Assembly: GCA_032718475.1 (NCBI GenBank)
Contig: JAUCBJ010001109.1
Location: 1-31,771 of the forward strand
DNA: 31,771 nt
Direction: 5' to 3'
Origin: Nemertoderma westbladi
Lineage: Eukaryota; Xenacoelomorpha; Nemertodermatida; Nemertodermatidae
Shown here in pieces: positions 1-8,781 of this stretch. Position numbers and translations under genes: made by a program. The notes below the pieces were generated by a model. That model searched no databases. It had not been told where the DNA came from and saw only the letters and a list, made by a program, of their open reading frames with translations. Each line of letters begins with the position of its first letter. The first letter of the stretch is position 1.

Positions 1-141
1 GCAGTTAGGAACTTTCACCCGTCAAACGGCTGGACAGACACCCCTCAAACGGGTGGATGAGTTTGTATTTCTCCACACAAATCCCTATTAAAAATTAAAA
101 TTAAATTCGCATTGCTATTTTTTTAGACGCACGAGTAAAAT
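1..141. other. Flank beyond the 3' LTR; no gene
   Basis: The first 141 bases lie outside the LTR element. They contain two related short blocks, near 18-32 (cccgtcaaacggctgg) and 43-58 (cccctcaaacgggtgg), and then AT-rich sequence. No coding potential is seen. Comparing the bases next to 142 (gtaaaat) with those after 15153 (ggtcatt) shows no target-site duplication. Confidence 0.5.
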
Positions 142-750
142 TTTAGTATATCAAGAAGATTGGGGTGTCTGATTATTTATCAGTATTCCAAATATAATAT
201 TCCATCAACAAATATAATGAATAACCGACAGTAAATAGCAGTACAAAGTTTAAGGTGTGAATGGTTATGAATGCAGTGAGTTTCGTTCTGATTTGGTATG
301 ATAACAGATATACGTTCTATAATTAAGCCTACTAATGTTGGGCTAAAGACTGAAACACGGAGGTTCCAAAGCCGGTGTTCGAGGCTGTGGACAAAATCAC
401 ATACTGACTCAACTCCACGAGTTTCTATATACAATCTCTAACGCAGAGGCAAAAAAACGCTCTGATTGGTCGACCGAACAAAGAAGGAACAGAGAACAAA
501 GAAAAGCTCCACGTATACAGCATCAGCTGTTAGCCGTCGTCATGGTAGCTACACTGTTTCCAGAGGATTTGGCGCATTGCGTCATAAAATTGCTAATCAT
601 GTCCGCTAAAGTACACATACAGAAGAAATGGCTTTTATGTCCTCTAAAACAACAGTACAGTAAGGACACGGCCATTTATGCCTGTTAAACCAACTACAGA
701 GTACTTTACGGGGAAAATAACCGGCTAATTACGCAAAAGCCTTTACACCG
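142..750 (-). repeat. 3' LTR (609 bp)
   Basis: Direct repeat of 14547-15153. I count three substitutions (near 291, 674 and 716) and two single-base indels (an A-run near 451 and a G near 515). On the minus strand it begins CGGTGTAAAGG, so the LTR proper probably starts at the TGT, and it ends ATATACTAAA; the usual terminal CA is not visible. The short purine-rich stretch GGGAGCGG just upstream on the minus strand (about 748-755) is a weak polypurine-tract candidate. It lies 75 bases beyond the stop of the 1,417-codon ORF. An 84-codon ORF inside (180-434) is a by-product of the LTR sequence and not a gene. Confidence 0.85.
425..470 (-). promoter_or_regulatory. LTR promoter elements: CCAAT box and TATA-like box (3' LTR copy)
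   Basis: Read on the minus strand, a CCAAT box sits in CGACCAATCAGAG (CCAAT at 469-465) and is followed about 30 bases later by TTGTATATAGAAA (435-425). The spacing and order fit an RNA polymerase II LTR promoter firing towards decreasing coordinates, which is the direction of the element's ORFs. In this 3' copy it would drive transcription out of the element towards base 1. Confidence 0.55.
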
Positions 751-825
751 CTCCCAGAAAATGGGATTTAAGTCTATAAAATATAACAAATCACAGTTTC
801 TAAAATATAAAAATACTCTAAACAG

Positions 826-3800
826 TTAGTCTTTCTTACGCGGACGGCGTTTACGCAGTTTTTTGAGGCTAGCAAGAGTCCTTTTCTCTTTGGGGCGAGC
901 CACTTTACTAGGAGGGCTGTAACTCCTGGGTGAAGGGTGCAATACAATTGCATCAGAAGGTTTAGGATTACGATCGGTATATCCGCCGGTCGAGGTACCT
1001 GGTTGATCGATATCAACTTCAGTGGAGCGAGGTCTAACGGCCTTTAGGGCGCGTCTTAGGACAGCAGCTCCTACGGGTCCTTGACGGGTCGTCTGGACAA
1101 TGGCGGTAGGTGGACCGTGAGTGGTGAGAAACTTCCTTGGTTTAATGGTTCTTTCCAGCTCGCGTTCTCGGGCTCGATATTCGTAGGGCCGTCGAGATAC
1201 TTCCTGTAACTCAGGGTGCGAGTTGATAAATAAATCGCCATACTCAGGGTCTTGACGGATGAAATTGATCAAATGGTATGAAGTAATATCGTTAGGATTG
1301 ACGTTCCTAAGATATTTTCGAACAAATTTGGTGGAAATACACTCACCAACACGCTTCATTAGTTCGTAACTCGGTGTGCGTGTTTTTTGTTCCACAGACG
1401 CGAATAAATAAGGATGGAACGCGTAAACTCCCTCATAAGAGCGTCCAGGGTAGTAGCGATGGCGGGACTCACAATGTAAATCCGCGTTCGCTTCCCAAGC
1501 TCGGATGTAGCGCAGGGTAATCATCTCATCTACGCTTTCTAAATCGCGGTTAAAGGGGCAATTATAACTGGCATGTCCTTTAAGTTGACAGTGGTGGCAT
1601 TGGGTCATAAATTGGGGGCAGACTGCAAAAATATGCGAGTTATTAAGTCTGCAATACGCACAATAGATCTCCATCATCGGTTGTTCGTGGAAATAGGAGC
1701 AGGGTACGTCTGAGTCCATAGGGGTGAAATGGTCTCTCGATGCGCATAATCGACAACGTTTTCGAGAAACATAGTTGGCGTGTCGATAATCGTATGCGGT
1801 GAGACATTGTGGACCTTGATACCACTCCAAGACGTAATCGTTATCGCTGCTCCGGGGCGCTGTAGGCTGGATCGCTTCAGACTCTAAGCAGATTGGTTCG
1901 TCTTCCAATTGCATAGCTGAGGTAGGTGCGGCTGTCTCCGCAAGCGGACCCACTGTCTGAACTTCCACGACAGAATAACCTGTGGGTATTCGGGGTCTTT
2001 GTATAACAGATGAATGTAAGTTCTGTATACAAACGTCCTGAAAGAGAGCAAATCCCGCGCTGTTTAGCTTCTCCGCAGCTGAGTCTCTTAGGCTGAGTTT
2101 GGTCAGAGCGCGGTCCTTGAACTGACTATCAACGTTACGGAACGGAGTCAGAAAGCGCCTGAAACATTCGAAGCGGATGAATTTATTGTGTTCATCTAAC
2201 TTGGCGAGTTTGGTTCCAAGTATTAAGGGATGGGCGCGTATGGTACGACTGCACACATCGGCGAGCCAACCGGCAAGTGCTGCGTTTTCAAAGATCGTGT
2301 ATATAGCTAAGGAGGGACGAAGTGGAACACTCATAAAGCTATACACGGCGCCAGGTGCGGTCAATGGTCCATCAAAGTATAAACGAGAATAATGATCTCC
2401 ATATACTTGTTGGTAATTTATAGGATTTCCAACCTTGAAATTCCATCCGTATTCTTGAAAGGCAAGATGTCCGATGGAGGTTCGTTGTACTTTAGTAATG
2501 CCGCTGGGTGTATTTGCATACATAGTGCGGAAGAAACCTCGGCCTTCTGCCCAGGGAGCAATCAGCTGAGTATCCACGAAAGGGTATGGGATGTTCTCCA
2601 TATTCCGAAAGTCGTTTTGTAGATCTCCATAAACAGCTGAGCCGATTTTAAGGATTCTTTCGTTAAACAACATCTCGAGCACGGGCTGGGGTAACATCGA
2701 TCCATCGATACCCATGGCCGGTTTGCGCTCGGTGTCGGCGACATAACGCTGCGCGAGTTCGAATTGTCCATGTCGGAGTTTCTTTTGTGTCTCAGTAAGA
2801 GTCTCAAAAGAATAATCAATCACATCGGAACACGCTCGAGTAAATACGTGGGTAGAACCAGCGAGTCCTCGTATGTGTATCATCCGCGTAGTTCCCAGTT
2901 CTCCAACCGGAACGCTACCTTCGTTGTCGTAAGTGACAACTCCATACATCTCGATAACGTTAAGAGTCTCTTTCCACTCTTTAGTGGCGTTTTCGAGGGT
3001 CATTCCCACTGGATGCCACAAGGTAGCGCATTCGCTAGCATTAGGTAGGTCTCTATACTTTAAATATTGTGTGGTATATGTTTCCACATCTCCATATCGT
3101 TGTATTCTTTCCTCCTCGAATAACACGTCAAGATTCCAGTGTACTAAACGAGTTTTGATGAATCCATCAAGATTATACGGAGGTATTGTTTCTTTCTCTA
3201 TTCTGGAAACATTGTATGGTTTTCGAAATGAGTTTATTTTAACTAACTGATCCAGATGTTTATGCAGTTGTTCGAGTTCGACAAGATCGAGAGGATTTAT
3301 GAGTGGCAGAAACCTCAGACTATGTGTAGGATCTTCCGGTTTTACCATGTAATATTGTGTTAGGTTGACGTAATAAGGGTGATCTTTGATCCCATAAAAC
3401 GAGTCCGGTAAAGGTCTAGCACGTATGTTAACATCGTGTACCATGCGACGGACAAGATCCGCTCTATTGTCCGGAGGTTCAACGAGTATACCATCGACAC
3501 GAGCGGCTTCGATGGGCGGACGTTGCAACATAGGAGCGTCAGCGATAAGATCTCTAGATCTTAGGTTGATATCAACCGGTTGGGGTTGTACCGTCGCAAA
3601 GAGTTTGTCTCCGAAATGGGGAACCATCGAGGGATGAAGGATGGTTTTAGAGTAGAGATCCGTCATAAGGATTTGAGCTTCGGGTTGAGCTAAAGCTGCT
3701 TCTTCTCTCTCATCTAGTTCTATATGTCTCTCCTCGAGCTGATTTTCCTCCGCTTGTTGTTGTAGACGCTCATCTAGGAACTCTTGTAAAGAGTAGGTTC

Positions 3801-5079
3801 GTCCACGTTCGATGTCCTCCTCGAGATTTTGTATTTCTCTATCGAACTGGGGTAAAGCTAATTCCTTCACCGCTTGGACTTGTTGTTGCAATTTACGTTT
3901 CTCCATACAATCGTAAGTTCCTTTTCCGATTTTCTGCCGAATAGCGTCTAACGCGTTTCGTACGACGCTCTCTTCGACTTCCATAACGGGTTGTATCGAG
4001 GTGAAGCCGGGACGGTTGTGTGGGTTAAACGGCGATATTAGATGACCGCGTCCCAATCCAGCTAGGTAGGGTTGGCGAATATCTAGCGAGCCTACTACCG
4101 GAGTGCCACCGATCAACTGTTCGGGTAACACTAGATCTTTGAACAGTGAGTACAGTTCGGGAGGATCCGTGATACTATTAGGATCAAGAGTCTGAGGTCT
4201 AACTGAGGAATGAGGAGGTCTGACCGAGTATTCCGGAACTCTGATCATTGGTTTGTTCAAGGATCGTTTGAGTCGAGCGACCGTAGGGGATACGTCGAAC
4301 AGGTTTCGCTCGAAACTCCCATAAGTATATCGTGTAAAACTGTGTTTAGCGCAACGTCTCCGCGGATGTTTATGTCTTTCCATTTGCTGATTGGGTCTAG
4401 GGCATTCGTCGCAGTAATACCAAAGACGCACGTCCTGCAGGGGAAACGCGGGTGATCGTTCTCCAGTTTTACAATATTCCTCCATCTGTTCGAAGCTATC
4501 TGGGACAACAGGTAGCGGTCGATCGGCGGTAAGATACATCATAGTGAAATAGAGTCGTTTGAGTTCTATCATAGGATCATGATGTATACCTTGAGGATAT
4601 CTAGTTTCGAGATTTTGTTGGCTGGAAATATTGAGATATGTCTCTCTCAGGAATTCCAGATAATCGTTGAAGTCACTACGTTTATCTGGCTCTTCAACGT
4701 CTTCCCTTTCGAGTCTGTTTCGAATAGAGTTCTCGTGTTCTATTCTCGGTTTATCGTTCCGACTCCGCTGGGTATGATATTTAAATAAAACCATTTCCCT
4801 TTCGGTATCTACATCATCCGTATCGTGTAAATCGATAGGATGGCCGGTAGTTAAGAAGTCCATATACGTACCATTACGATGCGTATAGCGAGCGGTGAAC
4901 TTTCTATAATCCAATTCACGCGTAAGTTGCTCCGGGGACATTGGCGGTTCGATATAACGACCATCATCCTCCGTAGTAGTTGGACCAGCGTCGCCGCGTA
5001 TCAAGCTATCGACAAACACTTGTAAAGGTAGAGTATATCGCTCCCTGATACTAAGATCATCTTCTATCAACTCAGTCAT
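826..5079 (-). CDS. Unknown 1,417-residue protein of the LTR element (Cys/His cluster, PTAP, basic tail)
   Basis: I do not recognise this protein. It is a single ATG-to-TAG frame of 1,417 codons with no interruption, in the position of env but with no signal peptide or membrane segment. Visible parts: an N-terminal Cys/His patch near residue 223 (CDEC, then HKH, C and H); a charged Gln/Glu-rich probable coiled coil at about 397-464; a PTAP motif at 1072-1075; a three-part Cys/His cluster at 1109-1174 made of CRLC with H and C, YCAYC with H and C, and a perfect CCHC knuckle (CHHC-x4-H-x4-C); and a strongly basic Pro/Ser-rich tail ending KKLRKRRPRKKD, a likely nuclear-localisation or RNA-binding signal. 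A possible splice acceptor (CATAGCAG) ends two bases before the ATG. It could be a second Gag-like nucleic-acid-binding protein or a regulatory protein. Reality as a gene is near certain; function is unknown. Confidence 0.85.
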   Translation of the reverse strand: MTELIEDDLSIRERYTLPLQVFVDSLIRGDAGPTTTEDDGRYIEPPMSPEQLTRELDYRKFTARYTHRNGTYMDFLTTGHPIDLHDTDDVDTEREMVLFKYHTQRSRNDKPRIEHENSIRNRLEREDVEEPDKRSDFNDYLEFLRETYLNISSQQNLETRYPQGIHHDPMIELKRLYFTMMYLTADRPLPVVPDSFEQMEEYCKTGERSPAFPLQDVRLWYYCDECPRPNQQMERHKHPRRRCAKHSFTRYTYGSFERNLFDVSPTVARLKRSLNKPMIRVPEYSVRPPHSSVRPQTLDPNSITDPPELYSLFKDLVLPEQLIGGTPVVGSLDIRQPYLAGLGRGHLISPFNPHNRPGFTSIQPVMEVEESVVRNALDAIRQKIGKGTYDCMEKRKLQQQVQAVKELALPQFDREIQNLEEDIERGRTYSLQEFLDERLQQQAEENQLEERHIELDEREEAALAQPEAQILMTDLYSKTILHPSMVPHFGDKLFATVQPQPVDINLRSRDLIADAPMLQRPPIEAARVDGILVEPPDNRADLVRRMVHDVNIRARPLPDSFYGIKDHPYYVNLTQYYMVKPEDPTHSLRFLPLINPLDLVELEQLHKHLDQLVKINSFRKPYNVSRIEKETIPPYNLDGFIKTRLVHWNLDVLFEEERIQRYGDVETYTTQYLKYRDLPNASECATLWHPVGMTLENATKEWKETLNVIEMYGVVTYDNEGSVPVGELGTTRMIHIRGLAGSTHVFTRACSDVIDYSFETLTETQKKLRHGQFELAQRYVADTERKPAMGIDGSMLPQPVLEMLFNERILKIGSAVYGDLQNDFRNMENIPYPFVDTQLIAPWAEGRGFFRTMYANTPSGITKVQRTSIGHLAFQEYGWNFKVGNPINYQQVYGDHYSRLYFDGPLTAPGAVYSFMSVPLRPSLAIYTIFENAALAGWLADVCSRTIRAHPLILGTKLAKLDEHNKFIRFECFRRFLTPFRNVDSQFKDRALTKLSLRDSAAEKLNSAGFALFQDVCIQNLHSSVIQRPRIPTGYSVVEVQTVGPLAETAAPTSAMQLEDEPICLESEAIQPTAPRSSDNDYVLEWYQGPQCLTAYDYRHANYVSRKRCRLCASRDHFTPMDSDVPCSYFHEQPMMEIYCAYCRLNNSHIFAVCPQFMTQCHHCQLKGHASYNCPFNRDLESVDEMITLRYIRAWEANADLHCESRHRYYPGRSYEGVYAFHPYLFASVEQKTRTPSYELMKRVGECISTKFVRKYLRNVNPNDITSYHLINFIRQDPEYGDLFINSHPELQEVSRRPYEYRARERELERTIKPRKFLTTHGPPTAIVQTTRQGPVGAAVLRRALKAVRPRSTEVDIDQPGTSTGGYTDRNPKPSDAIVLHPSPRSYSPPSKVARPKEKRTLASLKKLRKRRPRKKD

Positions 5080-6711
5080 ATCTGCTATGAGTTTATCAAT
5101 ATTACAATGAGTTTATATATTAGGCTAGCGGGCGTCGCTGCCTACCCCTCTTTTGCCCCCGGACAGTGCAAGATCCTCAGCGCCGATGTACCGTCGTTGC
5201 TGTGCTTTCGCCAACGATGTAGCTACACAACGACAACGATAACCGGCACAAGTCACTCCACTGTCCGTCCCAAAGGCTTAGATGTACTTCAGGTTCTTTC
5301 TGGAGAGTTAGGGCTACTTTCACAATTGCGACTAGCTACTGTAAACACACTTTAGCAGTAACATTCACCTATGAACGCACAAATTCAACACAACTGCCAC
5401 AAACTGTGCACATTCGGGCCATTTGTCCGTTAGTCAAGTGCCTTCCAGAATGTCACGTTGTTATTATGTATCCTTGGATACTAGCGGTGTGCTATTTATT
5501 CCGTATGCTATTCAATGAGCAAGCTTTTGATTGTTCTGTTAACTCGCTTCTAATTCTAGCGTGGTTGTTGCTATGGTGACATTATGGAAAGCTAGCGGTA
5601 GAATTAGGGTAATTCTCATGCATACAGATCTGGGATGCTATTTAATAGTAAGTCTTTAATGGTCAATATCATCTTTATATATGATTTTATGAATTTTATC
5701 GGCTATTGACTCTATATTGGAGATTCTCGCACACTAATACACTTAATAGAGTGAATCTCCGCTCCCATGATCTATTAATTAATGGAATTTTGGGAATGTT
5801 ATAAATTGTATAAAAATAACAATTTATTAAATTCATTAAAATATATGAATTTAAATTTATTCCCGTAAATTGTATTATTTAATGTTAAATAGACACAATT
5901 TTATTCCAGAACGTGTCTGGGGACTGGGATCCTTGATTCTAGGAATTTTGTCTTTTTAAGAGTATCGGTAAGTGCTACGATATCTTAATTGACTAGAATT
6001 TTAAAGGATCCAAAATTCGACAGATTTTGTAAATATTAATAATTAATATTTAGGATGGGCACCAGTTTATTCCAGAACTTGTCTGGGGACGTTAACCACT
6101 GATTCTAGAATTTGTCTTTCAAGTATATCGGTGGGTGCCGCGATATCTTAATCGACTAGAATTACAGATGGTCAAAGGGTTTAACAGATTTATTTGCGTT
6201 GTACGCTACTGTTAAAGGGACATCACGCTACTATATGTATTATTTAATATACGGTATGAGAGCAATATCGCACGAAGCAATGTCAGTGAGAAGAGGCAAG
6301 TCGTTTCCAAGGTCTACCCAGAGCTTGGTTTAGCCGAGACACGAGGATCTGAATTTTGCATTCCTAATACTCTGCTTACCAATAATACTTAAATATAGTA
6401 GGAGCTTTATTGTACTTTAATAAGTACGGACATTTCATCTTACTGTAGTTACGTATTTGTAATGTAATACGGACAGTAAGGAAGGAGAAAAAGAATTAAT
6501 TCTCGCCGTCACACTAAATATATAATATATAAGTAATTAAGTAATAAACATTAATATATATTGCACTAATCTACTAAATAATCGCTAAAATAACATTCTA
6601 CTAAATAAAATTAAAGAAAACGATTATAATAAAATTACATAATAATACATACATAAATATAAAATAATAAGAATATAAAATAATATGGTCACACACCCAC
6701 TCCAGACGATG
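5080..6711. other. AT-rich spacer between the pol remnant and the large ORF
   Basis: About 1.6 kb inside the element with no ORF of note on the minus strand. The part nearest the 1,417-codon ORF (5100-5350) is more GC-rich and could hold its leader. The rest is very AT-rich, especially 6500-6700. This is where reverse transcriptase, RNase H and integrase coding would be expected in an autonomous BEL/Pao element, but no trace is seen. It contains one imperfect tandem duplication, listed separately. Confidence 0.6.
5899..6170. repeat. Imperfect tandem duplication, ~166-bp unit
   Basis: The block starting TTATTCCAGAACGTGTCTGG at 5901 recurs at 6067 with CTTGTCTGG. Both copies continue with a shared gattctag..attttgtctt segment, then a TATCGGT-containing stretch, then CGATATCTTAATTGACTAGAATT or its close variant. 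The two copies differ at many positions, so the duplication is older than the LTR pair. Confidence 0.7.
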
Positions 6712-8031
6712 TTACGTTGGGGAGTCCCTAGATGTTTGTTGGATTAGGGAGGTGGTCGTGGGAAGAGTATCTTGCCTTCCATAGTTTCCGGACAGTTCTC
6801 GGTCTCTTTCCAGTAAACATAAACGACCAACTGGGCGATTGAGCTGCTGTGTCTCGAAGACAATTCCAGGTTTCCTCTTCGTCCTGGAATAGTGACGATA
6901 GAAACATCGCTTCAAATACATGACGGCCTTACAAAGCCGATTCCAGGATCTATAGTGGTCCATCGCTCCCGGCAGGAGAGGTGAGAGTCGCGGCGAGACG
7001 TCTGGTGTTCCAGATCTCCAGTCTCTCTCTCTGATCTCCACAACAGATCGGTTCGCAGTGGGGGAGTTTAGATCCACAGCGTCGTCCCTGGCAATGTGTA
7101 ATACAGACAGATCTATCACGGGTTTAAATAACCTTGATTTACTCGTCCGGGTTTTAGGTTCGACTTTCTCCGCTCCCTTGGCTTGTCTAATCTCAGCCGT
7201 GGTAAGATGGGGAGGCCATTCATCTTCTTTACTTAGGAAGTCGGGTCCACCTAACCAGTCTGGAGTATCTGTCAGTTCTTGAGGAGTTGCTCCTCGGGAA
7301 GCGATGTCGGTTAGATTAATCGTCTCGGGGCAATGTCTCCATTGATCTACATTGGAGTTAATATCGTCATTATCTGAGGAGTATGGTGTTCCCTCAGTTG
7401 GGTCGTCTACCTCACTGCTCTCCGCTTCCCATTCACTTACTTGGTATACCCGTTCTTTTGGTAACCTTTCTATGAGAGTTCTACGGGAAGGGCCAGTAAG
7501 GTACCAACCTACTCGAGTTCTTCCCGCATAGGCTTGTAGTGGTTGCGGTTGAGCAGGCCGTTTCTCCAATGTCTCGAGCGCTTCATGCGCATTTTGACCG
7601 ATGAGTATTTGGACTCCAGGGTAATCGGTGTTGAATCTAGGTATTTCAAGCTGCTGGGTGAAATCGTCCTCATCCCAGTTATAAGGTTCTACTTGGCTGG
7701 TAGCGAAGTTCTTTATCGCAACCATTTTTACTGACCTTATGCTGTGTTCTCCTAGTTCATCCTGGGGGGTGGACAACGCACCTACATAATAATCCGTTAT
7801 TACTGTAGATTTCCAAACCTGCATAATTCCTGACATGTTTAACTTAGTTCGGAACTTGGGTTGTCCAGCAAAGATGTCTTCGGCTAGTTCTTTGTCGATG
7901 AATGTTCCTGTGCTACCGGAGTCAAGGAGGGCGTTCACTATATAACTCCTTTTAGGTCCATGGACCCTTAACTGTACTACAGGAAATTCTCGGATTCCTA
8001 CATTGGAAGTTGGCGCTTTCCAAGATGGTTG
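6712..8031 (-). CDS. BEL/Pao aspartic protease plus truncated pol remnant (RT and RNase H missing)
   Basis: The frame is open from just after the UGA at 8034-8032 to a stop at 6712, 440 residues counted from 8031. No ATG marks a start; the first GTG is at 7938. Near its N-terminus LLDSGSTGTFID gives the DSG motif of a retroviral-type aspartic protease (DUF1758-like in BEL/Pao). ILIGQNAHEAL and then VGWYLTGP match the usual protease C-terminal region. In autonomous elements RT and RNase H follow; here an acidic linker runs straight into QWRHCPETINLTDIASRG and DWLGGPDFL, the block normally found after RNase H. The last part (MDHYRSWNRLCKAVMYLKR) resembles the segment before integrase, and then the frame ends. 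It probably matures Gag but cannot copy RNA. The in-frame junction implies a clean loss of about 600 codons. Confidence 0.75.
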   Translation of the reverse strand, partial: QPSWKAPTSNVGIREFPVVQLRVHGPKRSYIVNALLDSGSTGTFIDKELAEDIFAGQPKFRTKLNMSGIMQVWKSTVITDYYVGALSTPQDELGEHSIRSVKMVAIKNFATSQVEPYNWDEDDFTQQLEIPRFNTDYPGVQILIGQNAHEALETLEKRPAQPQPLQAYAGRTRVGWYLTGPSRRTLIERLPKERVYQVSEWEAESSEVDDPTEGTPYSSDNDDINSNVDQWRHCPETINLTDIASRGATPQELTDTPDWLGGPDFLSKEDEWPPHLTTAEIRQAKGAEKVEPKTRTSKSRLFKPVIDLSVLHIARDDAVDLNSPTANRSVVEIRERDWRSGTPDVSPRLSPLLPGAMDHYRSWNRLCKAVMYLKRCFYRHYSRTKRKPGIVFETQQLNRPVGRLCLLERDRELSGNYGRQDTLPTTTSLIQQTSRDSPT

Positions 8032-8034
8032 TCA
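8032..8034 (-). other. In-frame UGA stop between the zinc-knuckle and protease segments
   Basis: On the minus strand the codons read TCT GAC TGA CAA CCA. The same frame stays open for 440 codons after the stop, straight into the protease. UGA followed by C is a known leaky context. It could equally be a CGA-to-TGA change, because restoring C would create a CpG. Confidence 0.7.
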
Positions 8035-8781
8035 GTCAGAAGTAGTTAGGGTGAGGTCGCTGTCTGTGTCTTTTTCATACGTAAGTGCTCGATACACTGC
8101 GGTATTTATCATGTAACAGGATTCATTTTCGTCGGAGAATTCATCCATATAGAATCCTTCCATCTCAGAACTTTGGTCAGTGTCGTTCACATCACTGAAT
8201 TGGACATGTAGTTCGGAATCACTTACCTGACTCTGGCTGTTTCGCTCGAATTCAGTGTGCAACAAGATATGATGTTTCGCACCGCACTTTGCACACCTTG
8301 TGTCGGAGTAACAGGTTCGCCGTTGGTGTCCTTGTCTGAGGCAATTATAACACAACCGCTTATCCCACATGACTTCCCATCTATCCTTTAATGATTTCTT
8401 TAGGAATTCATCACACATATTCAAACGGTGGGTCCCGTCACATAGCACACATTTCGGTTTGATGTTACTTACCTTATTTTGAATAACATTGTGCACACTC
8501 GTTCTTTCTTCGGGCTTTCTTACCTGAATTCTCTTAGGAGACGTAGGGGGAGTTTTTCTTACCTGTTCTCTCCTGTCATTGGTTCGAGACTTGAATTTAC
8601 TTACTTCCTTAGGCGCTTTGTTGTCATAGTAAGATCTTTCAGTGTCTTTCCCGCTGTCCTCTCCTTGAGAAGCCTGGCTTTCGCCGTCGTCTGTATAACA
8701 CACTGGTGTTACCTTTCTCCTAGAAACGGGTTTCTCACTTACCTTGTTTTCCAGTGTCTTCTCTCTGGACTGCTTTAGGAG
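8032..8781 (-). CDS. Gag zinc-knuckle (nucleocapsid-like) segment of the BEL/Pao element
   Basis: This frame is continuous with the Gag frame above it and is entered only by passing the UAG at 8784-8782. It has no ATG of its own near the start; the first alternative start is a GTG at 8703. It carries the triple Cys/His module typical of BEL/Pao Gag: CVLCDGTHRLNMC, then the canonical knuckle CYNCLRQGHQRRTC, then CAKCGAKHHILLH. The spacer MWDKRLCYNCLRQGH is also family-like. The C-terminal part is acidic and Ser/Asp-rich and ends at a UGA followed by C. The product would bind element RNA. Its nucleotide sequence contains six consensus splice-donor motifs, noted separately. Confidence 0.75.
   Translation of the reverse strand, partial: LLKQSREKTLENKVSEKPVSRRKVTPVCYTDDGESQASQGEDSGKDTERSYYDNKAPKEVSKFKSRTNDRREQVRKTPPTSPKRIQVRKPEERTSVHNVIQNKVSNIKPKCVLCDGTHRLNMCDEFLKKSLKDRWEVMWDKRLCYNCLRQGHQRRTCYSDTRCAKCGAKHHILLHTEFERNSQSQVSDSELHVQFSDVNDTDQSSEMEGFYMDEFSDENESCYMINTAVYRALTYEKDTDSDLTLTTSD
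8220..8745 (-). promoter_or_regulatory. Cluster of six consensus 5' splice-site motifs
   Basis: Within 526 bases of the minus strand GTAAGT or GTAAGA occurs six times in donor context: AAG|GTAAGT (8745-8736), GAA|GTAAGT (about 8605), CAG|GTAAGA (8565), CAG|GTAAGA (8525), AAG|GTAAGT (8475) and CAG|GTAAGT (8229). A seventh, weaker one (CAAGTAAGTG) is near 7441. Roughly one GTAAGW would be expected by chance in 2 kb. They may be real donors for spliced subgenomic RNAs, or a by-product of repeated K/Q-V-S and Q-V-R-K residues. No RNA evidence is available here. Confidence 0.4.

Noticed and set aside
180-434. 84-codon ORF present in both LTRs
   Set aside because: It is shared only because the LTRs are duplicates; it overlaps the promoter region and shows no protein features.
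826-5079. The large ORF as an envelope glycoprotein
   Set aside because: There is no signal peptide, no membrane-spanning segment and no cluster of N-glycosylation sites; the C-terminus is basic and Cys/His-rich instead.
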